From: Paralithodes platypus
Taxonomy: Eukaryota; Arthropoda; Malacostraca; Decapoda; Lithodidae
Assembly: GCA_032716605.1 (NCBI GenBank)
Contig: CM064518.1
Location: 44,734,165-44,798,164 of the forward strand
Direction: 5' to 3'
Length of the DNA stretch: 64,000 bases
Made by a program: the position numbers and the translations under genes. Within the stretch, counting starts at the first letter, position 1. Each line of letters starts with the position of its first letter. This document shows positions 53,085 through 64,000 of this stretch, in pieces. The notes beneath the pieces were generated by a model. The model did no database searches, was not told the DNA's origin, and was given only the letters and a program-made list of their open reading frames with translations.

Positions 53085-53395
53085 GAATTAAAATGTAAAA
53101 CTTGCAAACTAAACAAACCAAAATTGGGACAAGGACAATATAAAGTCAAATTAAATTATCAAAATCGCTATGTGGAAACAACGCTTACTAAAATGAAAAT
53201 TATTAAATAAAAGAACACAATCCACCACATAGGGTGTACATCACTACATGAGCAAGTTAATCTGTTTCCCAAGCAAACCAATCGCACATATAACAACGCA
53301 CTATCGTCACGTTAAAGGAAGTAGTCAAGTTTGGGAAGTCCGGGACGTTCTAGCAAATTTTACTAAACTCTGCATGAATAAAGAAATTTTTGATT
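53085..53395 (+). repeat. Family-R repeat, copy 3 (310 bp)
   Basis: Nearly identical to 7216-7510, starting at TTAAAATGTAAAACTTGC and stopping after gcatgaataaagaaa. Confidence 0.88.
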
Positions 53396-53399
53396 TTTG

Positions 53400-53735
53400 A
53401 AATTTTTGATTTATTAATGTATGGTTTATTTATTTATTGTGTATTGTTTATTTTATTATGTATTTTGTATTGTTTATTTTATTATGTATTTTGTATTGTT
53501 TATTTTATTATTATTTATTTATTATGTATTGTTTATATTATTATTATTTATTTATTATGTATTGTTTATATTATTATTATTTATTTATTATGTATTTATT
53601 GTTTATTATTTATTTATTATGTATTGTTTATTTTATTATTATTTATTTATTATGTATTGTTTATTTTATTATTATTTATTTATTATGTATTGTTTATTTT
53701 ATTATTATTTGTTTAGTATTTATTTTATATATTTG
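53400..53735. repeat. AT-rich tandem repeat (tattgtttattttattatta)
   Basis: About 11 loosely repeated 28-33-bp units. Open frames rich in Tyr/Leu/Ile are composition artefacts. Confidence 0.85.
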
Positions 53736-53922
53736 TATTACGTTGAAGTTTATGAGAATGTATCCACTTAATATATTCTACCATAAGCCTGTACCCTGCA
53801 AATAATCGAGGGTGTAAGAAGGGTATGGCCAAGGTATATACAATCATTGGGTATATTGATGGCGATTTACCTCTCTAACCTTGTATTAGATAGGTTGATT
53901 ATTACCACCCATATATATGTCT

Positions 53923-54053
53923 TTAAGGGGGGAGGAGGGGGGGGGGGAGGATACGTTTTTCTGGCCCCCCTTTCCCTCATGTCTATTATGGCCTAGGCAT
54001 ATATATATATATACTGTATATATAAGGAAATAAATACACCCATCCCCCCTTAA
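53923..54053. mobile_element. Short family-X element
   Basis: TTAAGGGGGGAGGAGGG to cccatccccccTTAA. The interior is mostly lost and holds a (ta)n run. Confidence 0.7.
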
Positions 54054-54099
54054 AAAGTTGACAAATTGATCCCCTGAGTATATTTTCATTGTTTCGTTT

Positions 54100-54120
54100 A
54101 TTTGTATTTTAATGTGTGTG

Positions 54121-54174
<54 letters not shown>

Positions 54175-54467
54175 TGTGAGTGTGATTGCCACAAGTGTGC
54201 ATACGGTGTCATTTATATCTATAATTTCACCTTCAATTTCACCTTCAATTAATCACGGGCACACACTTGTACAATAATCTATCACACACCTACACCAGGA
54301 CACCTGCAATTAATCACGGGCACACACTTGTACAATAATCTATCACACACCTACACCAGGACACCTGCAATTAATCACGGGCACACACTTGTACAATAAT
54401 CTATCACACACCTAGGCTCTTATATCTCTCTCTCTCTCTCTCACTCTCACTCACTCACTCACTCACT

Positions 54468-54550
<83 letters not shown>
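54100..54550. repeat. Microsatellites and a 61-bp tandem repeat
   Basis: (tg)n at 54113-54171; three copies of caattaatcacgggcacaca plus cttgtacaataatctatc at 54234-54412; (tc)n then (ac)n to 54548. Confidence 0.9.
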
Positions 54551-54551
<1 letters not shown>

Positions 54552-54663
54552 CCGCGTCTGTAATCCAATTTGCTTGTTTTCTTTTACATTGCCAATTCCA
54601 TAATCCCTATTTACCATCCCCGCCCGAACCACTACTACTCTCATCATTGTCCACTGCTCCGGA

Positions 54664-55001
54664 TTAAGGGGAGATGGGCCGTTTTTATGGTCCCCCTTCT
54701 TCCTCGTGTTTAGCCCCATTAGTTTTCAGATTTAAGACGTTCGGCCCCATTAGTTTGGCGATTTTAAGACTTTCCGACCCATTTCCTGGTCAATGTTAAG
54801 ACCTTTCGTGCTATTTAGGTGTCGATATTTTTCATGGCGAACGATAGTGAGCCTGTAATTTTTGTCTACCGAAAAATTTACAAATTAATTTAGAAGGGGG
54901 ATCTAATGTATGTTTATTTAAGTTTGATAGAGGTATAGGGAGGAAACTAGAATTGTTTTAATAAATGAACAAATCGACCAAAAAGTGAATCAACCCCTTA
55001 A
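54664..55001. mobile_element. Family-X element, first of three TTAA-joined elements
   Basis: TTAAGGGGAGATGGGCC to gtgaatcaaccccTTAA, 338 bp. Landmarks: gtttagccccattagtttt, ggtgtcgatatttttcatgg, tctaccgaaaaatttac. Confidence 0.87.
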
Positions 55002-55438
55002 CCCGTACAGCCCCAGCGACGCGCCTGACGCGTCGGCGATGTATGTAACGCACAGCCCCAGAGACGCGCCTGGCGCGTCACCTTGCGCCGACCGTAACCT
55101 CAGTGTAGCCACTCAAGAGGGCTCAGATTTGTATGGGAACTGTGTACGTATCCCACGCAACCGTGCCGATGGTTGAAAACTCTCAAAGTCCACGTGCGTG
55201 CGCGCGAGCGCGCAAAGACCTGTTTTTTTGGGATAATTGCCTTCAATTTTTTACTCTTATAAAATCCGTTTTCGGGGGCTCTGTAGGACCATTTTTTAAG
55301 CTTTTTGAGCGGTTTTTTGTGGTTTTTCCTTCATTCCTAACCCATTCGCTATTGTTTCTGGAATAAAACCATTTTTTGAAAACCGGCCGGGTTCTGGTGC
55401 GCAAACATTACAAAACTAGCCGGGGCTCCACGGGTTAA
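54998..55438. mobile_element. GC-rich TTAA element (family W), middle of three
   Basis: TTAACCCGTACAGCCCCAG to ccggggctccacgggTTAA, 441 bp. Short inverted ends. Includes a direct repeat of gacgcgcctg-type text at 55018 and 55062. CCC next to TTAA fits a piggyBac-type terminus. No transposase is visible. Confidence 0.75.
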
Positions 55439-55748
55439 GGGGAGGTATTTAGTTTGTTCCCTATACCTCCATCAAGCTTAAAATTACACCCCCTTGAGTC
55501 CCTTTCAAGATATATTTGTACATTTTTCGGTAGAAAAATGTCCTGGCCGAAGGCCGGTTCCTCTTAAATTACAGGCTCGCTATCGCTCGCCAGGATAAAA
55601 TTGACACCTGATTGGCACGAAAGGTCTTAATATGGGGTAAAAGTTCTTATAATCGGCAAACGTTTTATAATATCAAAAGCAATGGGGCTAAACATGAGGG
55701 AGAAAGGGGTCAAGAAAAAAAATCCCTTAAGTGGAGATCTCCCCTTAA
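55435..55748. mobile_element. Family-X element, last of three, most intact copy
   Basis: TTAAGGGGAGGTATTTAG to ggagatctccccTTAA, 314 bp. Landmarks in order: cttgagtccctttcaagat, cggtagaaaaatgtcctgg, ctcgctatcgctcgccagg, cacgaaaggtcttaat, ggggctaaacatgaggga. Confidence 0.9.
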
Positions 55749-56161
55749 CTCTCTCTCTCTCTACGTCAATCGGATGCGACTATAATTGCCGTGTTTGTGT
55801 CGCCTGCATGACTTTCGCCCGACCAGAATGACAAGGGAGGGACAACAGGCATTTTAAACACAGGGATTGGTTTGTGATGGATGAGAGAGAGAGAGAGAAA
55901 GAGAGAGAGAGCATGCATTTTAAACACCGTAATTGGTTTGTGATGAGTGGGAGTGATGAGGGGGGGGGGGGGTTATGATAGAAAGGGTAGAAATGTGAGT
56001 GATTGATGGAAGGGAAGGGATGGGACAATTGAGGGATAGAAGTTTACATAGATACACTGGCCACACAGATTTTGAGGTCCCAGCAAGGTGGGCAAAAGGA
56101 CTTGATTCTATTACAGAAAGCTAACCCGAAAGTAATGGAAAATGGCAGGAAAGGATAGCAA

Positions 56162-56221
<60 letters not shown>

Positions 56222-56260
56222 TCTACACAAAACCATACTCGTCGTCTGCTTGACTAATTG

Positions 56261-56299
<39 letters not shown>

Positions 56300-56569
56300 G
56301 GGGGGTATGTATGTTTGTGTGTGTGTGTGTGAGAGAGGTATGTTTGTACAAAGGGAGTACAAAGGAAATCAAGCAACAACAGATCTAGTGACCCTTCTAG
56401 GTTGCTTGTCCTCCAAAACACTGAGGATCAAGTGTCCAAACAGTGGTTTAGAGTGGGTAAGGGAACATTGGAAAGGGAATTACTGCCCTGGAACTAATGT
56501 GTGTATGTGTGAGAGAGGTATGTTTGTGTATATGTGTGAGAGAGGTATGTATGTGTGTGTGTTTGTGAA

Positions 56570-56601
<32 letters not shown>

Positions 56602-57050
56602 GTGGGGTATGGTGTGGTGTTTTTGAGGTGTGTGTGTGTGTGTGTTTGTTTGTTTGTTTGTTTGTTTGTTTGTTTGTTTGTTCTGCCTGACGGGAATGAC
56701 CAGGAGAGACACCAGGCATTTTAAACACCGTAATTGGTTTGTGATTGATGGAACAGTGGATGGGATGAGGTGGGGGAGGGAGGGAGTGGCCCGAGTATGT
56801 TATATGCAACCCAGTTAGTGCCTGAGAGGCGGGAAGGAGATGTGATAGATAGGGAGGAGTGGATGGCACTATTGAGAGAGAGAGAGAATGAGAGGGGTGG
56901 TGATAGGGCTGAGGATAACAAGAAGTGTGAGAGAGAGAGAGAGAGAGTGAGCAAAAGCGTGTGATATTCCACGGGATAATAATAAATATTAGATAATATA
57001 TACAGTAATTTGTGGGACTGATTCAAGGCGAGAACTCTTAACCTGCGTAA
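55749..57050. repeat. Microsatellite-rich region
   Basis: (ct)n at 55749-55762, (ga)n at 55883-55910 and 56165-56219, (tg)n at 56263-56292 and 56320-56331, (tttg)n at 56645-56681. The phrase cattttaaacaccgtaattg recurs at 55916 and 56717. No gene recognised. Confidence 0.75.
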
Positions 57051-57240
57051 TTTACCTCAAGCGAAACATATCCGTTTCACTCTACTACTGCCTTTCTGCA
57101 ATTATTTTGTCTACTATTAAACAAGGGTATGATTTTAGAAGGGATCTGTGGTTATCAGTAGATTAAGTGAGATTAGTATCAGTCCTTCCTAAGCTGTATA
57201 CAATCTTCTAGTGTTCGAAATTAAAAATATGAAAGGTCGC

Positions 57241-57300
<60 letters not shown>
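57051..57300. repeat. Diverged family-Y element ending in (TA)n
   Basis: ttttagaagggatctgtggt and cttcctaagctgtatacaat resemble Y inner arms. The right end is replaced by ta repeats at 57241-57298. Confidence 0.5.
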
Positions 57301-57302
<2 letters not shown>

Positions 57303-57378
57303 TTTCTTTATTGTAACTATGTAATACACTGCTTCATACGAGGTATTTATTTATATTATTCGCGAGCATAATATATTA

Positions 57379-57411
<33 letters not shown>

Positions 57412-57416
<5 letters not shown>

Positions 57417-57700
57417 CCCGTAGCCTAGTAGGTAGAGCTCTCGTCTCACACACGAGGGGCGGGGGGTTCAATCCCCGGCCGGGCGGAGACAAATTGGGCT
57501 TGTCTCCTTTCATGTGTTAGCCTCAGTTCACCTAGCTGTAAATAGGTACCTGGAATAAGTGGACGACGTTGTGACGTCCCATCTGGGGTTGGCAAAAATG
57601 GTACAAGACGAGATGGGTATCATATGGTTCACCTAAGCTGATGGCTACCTAAGCCTTCGGGCGAGACGGTACCGTCTATAGTGAGAATGGTACCATACAG
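57412..57700 (+). repeat. tRNA-derived SINE with conserved body
   Basis: The tRNA-like head gcccgtagcctagtaggtag, tctcgtctcacacacgag and ggttcaatccccgg would be read as tRNA-Val(CAC), with a perfect anticodon stem, but the T stem and part of the D stem do not pair. The body follows with cacctagctgtaaataggta and cctgg, a block found in several invertebrate SINE families, so this is a SINE. Confidence 0.7.
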
Positions 57701-57979
57701 ATCCACCCTAAGCCTTCGTTTCCGATGTCGCCAATTGGCTAAAAATACAGACTACACACACATCCACAGCCATTCCAACAGTACATAAAACACTTAACAT
57801 GCATTTCACGCAATACATTCCCAGTTAAGGAGGCGCGATAATAATGAGCTTAGCTCGCATTGCGTGGATTCCCCTTGACGAACAAGTAACTGAGTAACAG
57901 AGGAACACCAATGCGGAAAACCAGTGAGAAAAGGTTAAATGAAAACTGATAATGAGTGGCACTAAAGATAGTAAGTACT

Positions 57980-59224
57980 CTTACTGATAACATACTATCT
58001 ACTGATAACATACTATCTACTGATAACATACTATCTACTGATAACATACTATCTACTGATAACATACTATCTACTGATAACATACTATCTACTGATAACA
58101 TACTATCTACTGATAACATACTATCTACTGATAACATACTATCTACTGATAACATACTATCTACTGATAACATACTATCTACTGATAACATACTATCTAC
58201 TGATAACATTATCTACTGATAACATACTATCTACTGATAACATACTATTCACTGATAACATACTATCTACTGATAACATACTATCTACTGATAACATACT
58301 ATCTACTGATAACACTATCTACTGATACCAATATCTACTGAACATACTTCTACTGATAACAAACTATCTACTGAAAACATACTATCTATTGAAAACAAAC
58401 TATCTATGATAACATACTATCTACTGATAACATACTATCTACTTGATAACATACGTCTACTGATAACATACTATCTACTGATAACATACTATCTACTGAT
58501 ACATACTATCTACTGATAACATACTATCTACTGAATAATACTATCTACTGATAACATACTATCTACTGATAACATACTATCTACTGATAACATACTATCT
58601 ACTGATAACATACTATCTACTGATAACATACTATCTACTGATAAGAAACTATCTACTGATAACATACTATCTACTGATAACATACTATCTACTGATAACA
58701 TACTATCTACTGATAACATACTATCTACTGATAACATACTATCTACTGATAACATACTATCTACTGATAACATACTATCTACTGATAACATACTAACTAC
58801 TGATAACATACTAACTACTGATAACATACTATCTAATGATAACATACTATTACTGATAACATACTATCTACTGATACTATCTACTGATAACATACTATCT
58901 ACTGATAACATACTATCTACTGATAACATACTATCTACTGATAACATACTATCTACTGATAACATACTATCTACTGATAACATACTATCTACTGATAACA
59001 TACTATCTACTGATAACATACTATCTACTGATAACATACTATCTACTGATAACATACTATCTACTGATAACATACTATCTACTGATAACATACTATCTAC
59101 TGATAACATACTATCTACTGATAACATACTATCTACTGATAACATACTATCTACTGATAACATACTATCTACTGATAACATACTATCTACTGATAACATA
59201 CTATCTACTGATAACATACTATCT
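57980..59224. repeat. 18-bp satellite-like array, about 68 copies
   Basis: ctgataacatactatcta repeated for 1.25 kb. The outer thirds (57980-58200 and 58870-59224) are near-perfect; the middle is mutated (58200-58870). Since 18 is divisible by 3, both strands read through (MLSVDS on minus, DNILST on plus). Confidence 0.95.
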
Positions 59225-59355
59225 TATACCAGTTGTCAGGAAGCACCACTAACACACACACACACTCCCACTCTCCCACTCACATACACATACACTCGCA
59301 CTCTCTCACACACACTCAATTTGTGTGTTCTCTCTCACACACACTCAATTTGTGT

Positions 59356-59415
<60 letters not shown>

Positions 59416-60075
59416 GAACGTCACCACTCATTATCACTAGTTAAACTCCCAACATCTGAGCACTTCAAAAGGTCACCCTGCTTTTCATATGTCCACTCTA
59501 TAATCATTGTGTGTTGAACTGTAACACAATTAATACAGTACAGTAAGCGTTTCAATCGTTTACGTGTTTCAAATTAGAACACATACGATTGAATCACTTT
59601 TATGTGCTTGAGTTTTGTTGCATTTGAACACAATTTTGTATGTGCACCACTTAGTTCTACCAAAGCTACTTACCACTTACCACACGATCATTACTCACTC
59701 TACCAAAACCACTACTTCCTCCTCACCATACGAAACCTTATCAGTACACTCTCTAAGCCTTCTGTACGCCCGTCGCCGTTTTAACACTTTCAAGATACAA
59801 ATTTCGTTTCCGTTGTTCGGCTAGTATTAGTCGATTTTATTCATATTAGTAGGGGTATATCAAAATTAAAGGGTTATTTTTTTATTTATTTATTTATTTA
59901 TTTTTATTTTTTTGGGGGGTGACTCAAGACAGCAAGAATAGGGACAACACAAAACACAACACAAAACAATGAACACACAAAAACAAAATACAAATTCACA
60001 CACATCTAGGTCATCCAGGAGAAGACCCAGAGACCAGGGTCACCAAGGTCCCTCCAGTACTCCCCCGATCCCGTA
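59225..60075. repeat. Simple repeats, family-Y and family-P fragments
   Basis: (ct)n at 59350-59413; an unassigned piece at 59420-59780; a Y left arm at 59782-59870 (acactttcaagatac; ggctagtattagtcga); family P at 59925-60072 (gggacaacacaaaacaca; ggtcatccaggagaagaccc). Confidence 0.65.
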
Positions 60076-60300
60076 AATCTACTATTACTACCATCACTAC
60101 CTCCACCACCTCCACCATATCACCATCATCAATACTACTATCACCATCACTACCTCCACCATCTCCACCATCATCATTACTACTATCACCATCACTACCT
60201 CCACATTAACGCCACCACTACTTATACTATCACCATCACTTCCTCCACCACCACCATTTCTACTATCACCATCACTTCCACCATCACCCCCACCAATCTC
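60076..60300. repeat. ccaccat-type low-complexity tract
   Basis: Irregular tandem of ctaccaccatcac and tccaccatcatc motifs. Confidence 0.85.
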
Positions 60301-60424
60301 TCTCCCTCACCCCCTCCACCACCACTCCACTCTTATCCCCCCAAAAGCCCGTGTGGTCATGCAAGGCTGGCTGTGATTGGCTGATTGCGGCGTGCCCTGA
60401 CGTGATTGGCTGGCGTGATGTGGA

Positions 60425-60609
60425 GCAGGGCGGACCACTGAGAGATTGAATGTGGAGGCTATAAGGTGGATTGATTGACGAAGTGGATGGGTGGATGGAA
60501 ACAACTCTCTATCTATATCTATCTGTGTGTGTGTGTGTCTGTGTGTGTGTGTGTGTTGAATGTGGAGGTTGCGGTGAAAATTAAATTGACGGAGTGGATG
60601 GATGGAAAC

Positions 60610-60664
<55 letters not shown>

Positions 60665-60695
60665 ATGTGTGTGTGTGTGTGTGTGTATATATACA

Positions 60696-60735
<40 letters not shown>
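60425..60735. repeat. Duplicated 110-bp segment with microsatellites
   Basis: gaatgtggaggctataagg with ggatggaaacaactctct is repeated as gaatgtggaggttgcgg with ggatggaaacaactctct about 110 bp later. (tg)n, (ct)n and (ta)n runs follow. Confidence 0.8.
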
Positions 60736-61530
60736 TATATATTACGGTGGCTGGTTAGAAACATGAGACCTCTTGATTTATGGAATAAGTGAGGATGGGA
60801 AGGATTAGGGAAATATAAATATAAATCGATGGACTAGAATATCTAAAAGCTCACATGTATTTGCATAATAAGTTTACATATCATTCAGGATACGTTTTGA
60901 TCATTATACAGTTATAATAATTGTTAAATCACGTTTTTTGTATGTATGTAGCCCATGTATACCGTATAGCCTACTCTGATACCTTCCCCAGTTTTGTTTT
61001 GTTTTTGTTTTTTATGGGGGTGGCCGACTCGAGACAGAGCCACGTTTTTACTTTATCAACATTATTCGTGGCTTTGTGTGATCGTAATTGTTAGTAATGT
61101 GCCTATATTAGCGTGCTCGGAACAATAGATGTAATTGATGTTAATACTTGTCCGTGTTTGGAAATGATAGTTGGTTACATCATACGAGTTTGTCTAATAG
61201 GCTATATTAATCACCATTTTGTATTGTCTTACTCTCTTTCTTCCCTACCCTACACACATATACAGGTCATAGTCATTATATCCGTCAATGAAGTTGGAGG
61301 AGGGTATGTTTTGCCTCCATTTGTTTGTTTGTCTGTGTGCAAGCAAGATATCTAAAAAAGTTGTGCGCCGATGTTCACGAAATTGGGTGGGCAGATAGGA
61401 TAGGCGGAGGTATGCGCTCTTCGTAGTGCCCCTCTGCTTATCTATTGTATACGTTCCTATATCCTGCCCCAACATAGGCACACACGAATGATCACTCACT
61501 CACAACCTCCACCCTCTCCTTTGTATGTCC
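60736..61530. other. Unassigned
   Basis: No gene recognised. A fragment of family P lies at 61015-61045 (ggtggccgactcgagacagag). Confidence 0.4.
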
Positions 61531-61536
61531 CTCTAC

Positions 61537-61537
61537 A

Positions 61538-61622
<85 letters not shown>
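61537..61622. repeat. (CT)n microsatellite, about 85 bp
   Basis: Uninterrupted ct dinucleotides. Confidence 0.98.
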
Positions 61623-61624
<2 letters not shown>

Positions 61625-61777
61625 TCCCTGTTATTACCAGAGAAAATCATGCGGTTCTATATTTACGTCAAGATGCTCGTTTTCTGTGCAGTCTTCCCAG
61701 TTTCTATGCATTTTCAGTTTTCAGCGAAGTTACCCCTGGATTTTGAGACATTCTTGCAAGTTTGGTTTTTCTTCTTA

Positions 61778-61920
61778 AAGGGAGATATATATGTGTTTGT
61801 TTATTGAATTATTTGTTTATTTAAGTTTCCTCCCTAGATCTCCATCATTCTTTACTAAACAACCCCCTAGACCCCTCTTCGAGATAAATGTGTATTTGTT
61901 TTGGTAGAAATAATTGTTGT
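61778..61920. repeat. Family-X fragment
   Basis: ttcttaaagggagatatat, then cctccctagatctccatc and ccctcttcgagataaatgtg. Followed by an (att/aat)n run to 61986. Confidence 0.6.
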
Positions 61921-62249
61921 GTCTTGAGGCTGATTATTATTATTATAATAATAATAATAATAATAATAATAATTATTATTATTATTGTTGTAGTGTATAT
62001 TTTATTATCATTTTCTTTATGATAGTTATTATTATAATTATTTTAAGTCTTTGCAGTTTTTCACTGCGTCGAAAACGGAGGCTAATTAGGGATATTGTTG
62101 TTGTTGGGAATGATTAGAAGACGATTTTTGGTCTGTTACCTTATATCTGGAGATACTGAGAAATAATTTTGTATTGATATAGATAGGTGAAACAAAAAGG
62201 TATGTATTTGTTAGAACCAAAACTGTGATCTTTAAATATGGGAAAGGAA

Positions 62250-62333
62250 ATTCACGAGAGAGAGAGATATGGGGGGGGGGGAGGTTATATAGTCTGCCAT
62301 AAAAAAGAGAGCGAGCTTATAGGCTGCCATGAT

Positions 62334-62386
<53 letters not shown>

Positions 62387-63045
62387 GGGGGATATACGTA
62401 TAGCCTGCCATGATAAAGATGAAGGAGGCTAATCAAACTCGACAGGGGAAAAACACACCGTGAAAGAAAGAGAGGAAGGGGAGAGGAGGGGGGGGGGGGG
62501 TCAATAAAAGGGAGGCCAGGGGTAATTTCATGGGAGAGAGAGAGATAGAGAGAGGTGGGGTAAATAAGCTGCCATGTTCTAGGAAGGAGAGAGAGAGAGA
62601 GGTAAATAAGCTGCCATGTTCTAGGAAGGAGAGAGAGAGAGAGGTAAATAAGCTGCCATGTTCTAGGAAGGAGAGAGAGAGAGAGGTAAATAAGCTGCCA
62701 TGTTCTAGGAAGGAGAGAGAGAGAGAGAGGTAAATAAGCTGCCATGTTCTAGGAAGGAGAGAGAGAGAGAGAGGTAAATAAGCTGCCATGTTCTAGGAAG
62801 GAGAGAGAGAGAGAGGTAAATAAGCTGCCATGTTCTAGGAAGGAGAGAGAGAGAGAGGTAAATAAGCTGCCATGTTCGTGCCATGTTCTAGGAAGGAGAG
62901 AGAGAGAGAGGTAAATAAGCTGCCATGTTCTAGGAAGGAGAGAGAGAGACCGGTAAATAAGCTGCCATGTTCTAGGAAGGAGAGCGAGAGAGAGGTAAAT
63001 AAGCTGCCATGTTCTAGGAAGGAGAGAGAGAGAGAGAGAGAGAGA
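62250..63045. repeat. (GA)-rich minisatellite, unit about 42 bp
   Basis: Eleven copies of taaataagctgccatgttct then aggaaggagagagagagag between 62561 and 63010. (ga)n with a related gctgccatgataaagag precedes it. The plus-strand CSRKEREREVNKLP-type frame is an array artefact. Confidence 0.9.
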
Positions 63046-63085
63046 GAGATATATAATTCTAACTACCCCTCCAAAACAAAGGCAC

Positions 63086-63139
63086 CTGGTTCATGTCCTC
63101 GATCGTACAGTTGGCCACGGAAATTTGAATACCCTCCAT
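63086..63139 (-). other. Possible short coding exon (MEGIQISVANCTIEDMNQ)
   Basis: The only non-repetitive, GC-balanced stretch in this area. On the minus strand an ATG opens 18 codons with coding-like composition, ending at a donor-like cag|gtgcct. The residues recall the first strand and helix start of GNAT acetyltransferases (hydrophobic strand, then a T-x-E-D-M/L motif), but 18 residues cannot prove it, and the following frame stops within seven codons if not spliced. Confidence 0.25.
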
Positions 63140-63361
63140 GATTTTAGGTATGGAAGGAAAAAATAGTATGATTGAATTAACAAGTATATTTTCTTGTGCA
63201 GTCGTTGAATAATATAATCAATTAACGGTTTGATAGCAAATTATTCCCTTTATATCAATCCATACATTTAATCACTGAGTGGATATTCATTTATATGATC
63301 AATTAACTGTTTTATGCCGAATTATTGTTGTAAGTCAACCCTATTATCTTTGCTTCTATAA

Positions 63362-63510
63362 CTGTCTTGATAGCGTAATGCATAAGTGCGCGGAATTTAG
63401 ATGTGAGTATCCTAGGTTCGAGTCCTTGGAGTGCCACATGTATTTGTTGATTTCATTAATTGAATTTAGAGGTGAAGTTGGTTGATGTAAAAAAACATAA
63501 TAATACTTAA
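63362..63510 (+). repeat. tRNA-derived SINE, family A, plus-strand copy
   Basis: cttgatagcgtaatgcataa, ggttcgagtccttggagt, then gatttcattaattgaat and gaagttggttgatg; close match to 10190-10320. Confidence 0.8.
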
Positions 63511-63635
63511 ACTCACTGAGTGGATACAAACTTATGTGGTCAACTGTACATGAGGTAACAGATGCTAGTAGCCAACATGTAGGCCACACAGGTGTTTGGT
63601 GGATGTAATGGTTGTGTACTACTTTTCATCTCTCT

Positions 63636-63832
63636 CGTAAACTTGGCGCCTTTTCCACTTTCATTCTTGCTAACGTTAGACGATTGTATACAGCTTAGGC
63701 AGAATCTAGGAATCAGAGGGGTGGAATCTATCTCAATCAACTCTCACAGACTTCCTAAGCTTAATCATATCGTTTACACACATGTATATATATATATAAA
63801 TGTAATGTATCCCGGTATAGTGAAAGAGTTAA
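63636..63832. mobile_element. Family-Y hairpin element
   Basis: Arms ttgctaacgttagacgat and cttcctaagcttaatcat; right end tatagtgaaagagTTAA at 63829-63832. The left terminus is diverged. Confidence 0.65.
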
Positions 63833-63916
63833 CGGTAGGTTTGAAATACAGGTGCATGGATCTAATTAAGCTTTCACACAGACATATTTAGACAAGATAA
63901 GTGGAGAGACAGAAAG

Positions 63917-63917
<1 letters not shown>

Positions 63918-64000
<83 letters not shown>
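63918..64000. repeat. (AC)n microsatellite at the window edge
   Basis: Pure ac repeat that continues past the end of the window. Confidence 0.98.

Noticed and set aside
57412..57482. tRNA-Val(CAC) gene
   Set aside because: Anticodon stem is perfect but the T stem and D stem have mismatches, and a SINE body follows directly.
57850..59217. MLSVDS repeat proteins on the minus strand
   Set aside because: Pure 18-bp array read in frame; the opposite strand is open too.

Overview
This is a stretch of animal nuclear DNA, not prokaryotic. It holds one clear spliced gene, very long microsatellites (AC, AG and AT runs of 40-100 bases), many satellite-type tandem arrays, LINE, SINE and DNA-transposon debris, and a 100-base run of N that marks a scaffold gap. 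The gene product is of the animal type, and the repeat style (LINE fragments with an (ATAG)n tail, tRNA-derived SINEs, abundant hairpin elements) suggests an arthropod, most likely a crustacean such as a decapod. That taxonomic call is inference.

The only confident protein-coding gene is cystathionine beta-synthase (CBS) on the minus strand. Ten exons (35097 down to 15657) splice in frame at GT/AG sites into 493 residues plus a stop. They cover the PLP catalytic core and the C-terminal pair of regulatory CBS domains. The N-terminal exon(s), which in animals carry the haem ligands, were not found; they lie further right, in the gap at 39415-39514, or outside the window. The last intron is 12.9 kb and filled with transposons. 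Partial copies of two CBS exons lie in introns: one of the exon at 29644-29827, and three of the 5' part of the last exon.

Layout: 1-15.6 kb is repeats downstream of CBS (jockey/CR1-type LINE relic, pogo/Tigger-like elements, one arm of an inverted duplicated 0.87-kb repeat). 15.6-35.1 kb is CBS, with an L2-type LINE that is itself split by an RTE-like insertion and by a TTAA-flanked insertion. 35.3-39.5 kb is minisatellite up to the gap. 39.5-47.7 kb is a dense nest of hairpin DNA elements: TTAA-flanked families here called X and Y, and a mariner-like TA-flanked MITE. 47.7-64 kb is mostly simple repeats and satellites (61-bp, 18-bp and 42-bp units), a run of three TTAA elements sharing their junctions, a tRNA-derived SINE, and one small coding-like segment.

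The most unusual structures are the TTAA-element cascade and Russian-doll nesting at 42.9-45.0 kb and 54.7-55.7 kb, a minisatellite that appears to have grown out of the arm of one such element, tandem arrays made only of element ends, and the duplicated CBS exon pieces that keep splice acceptors.
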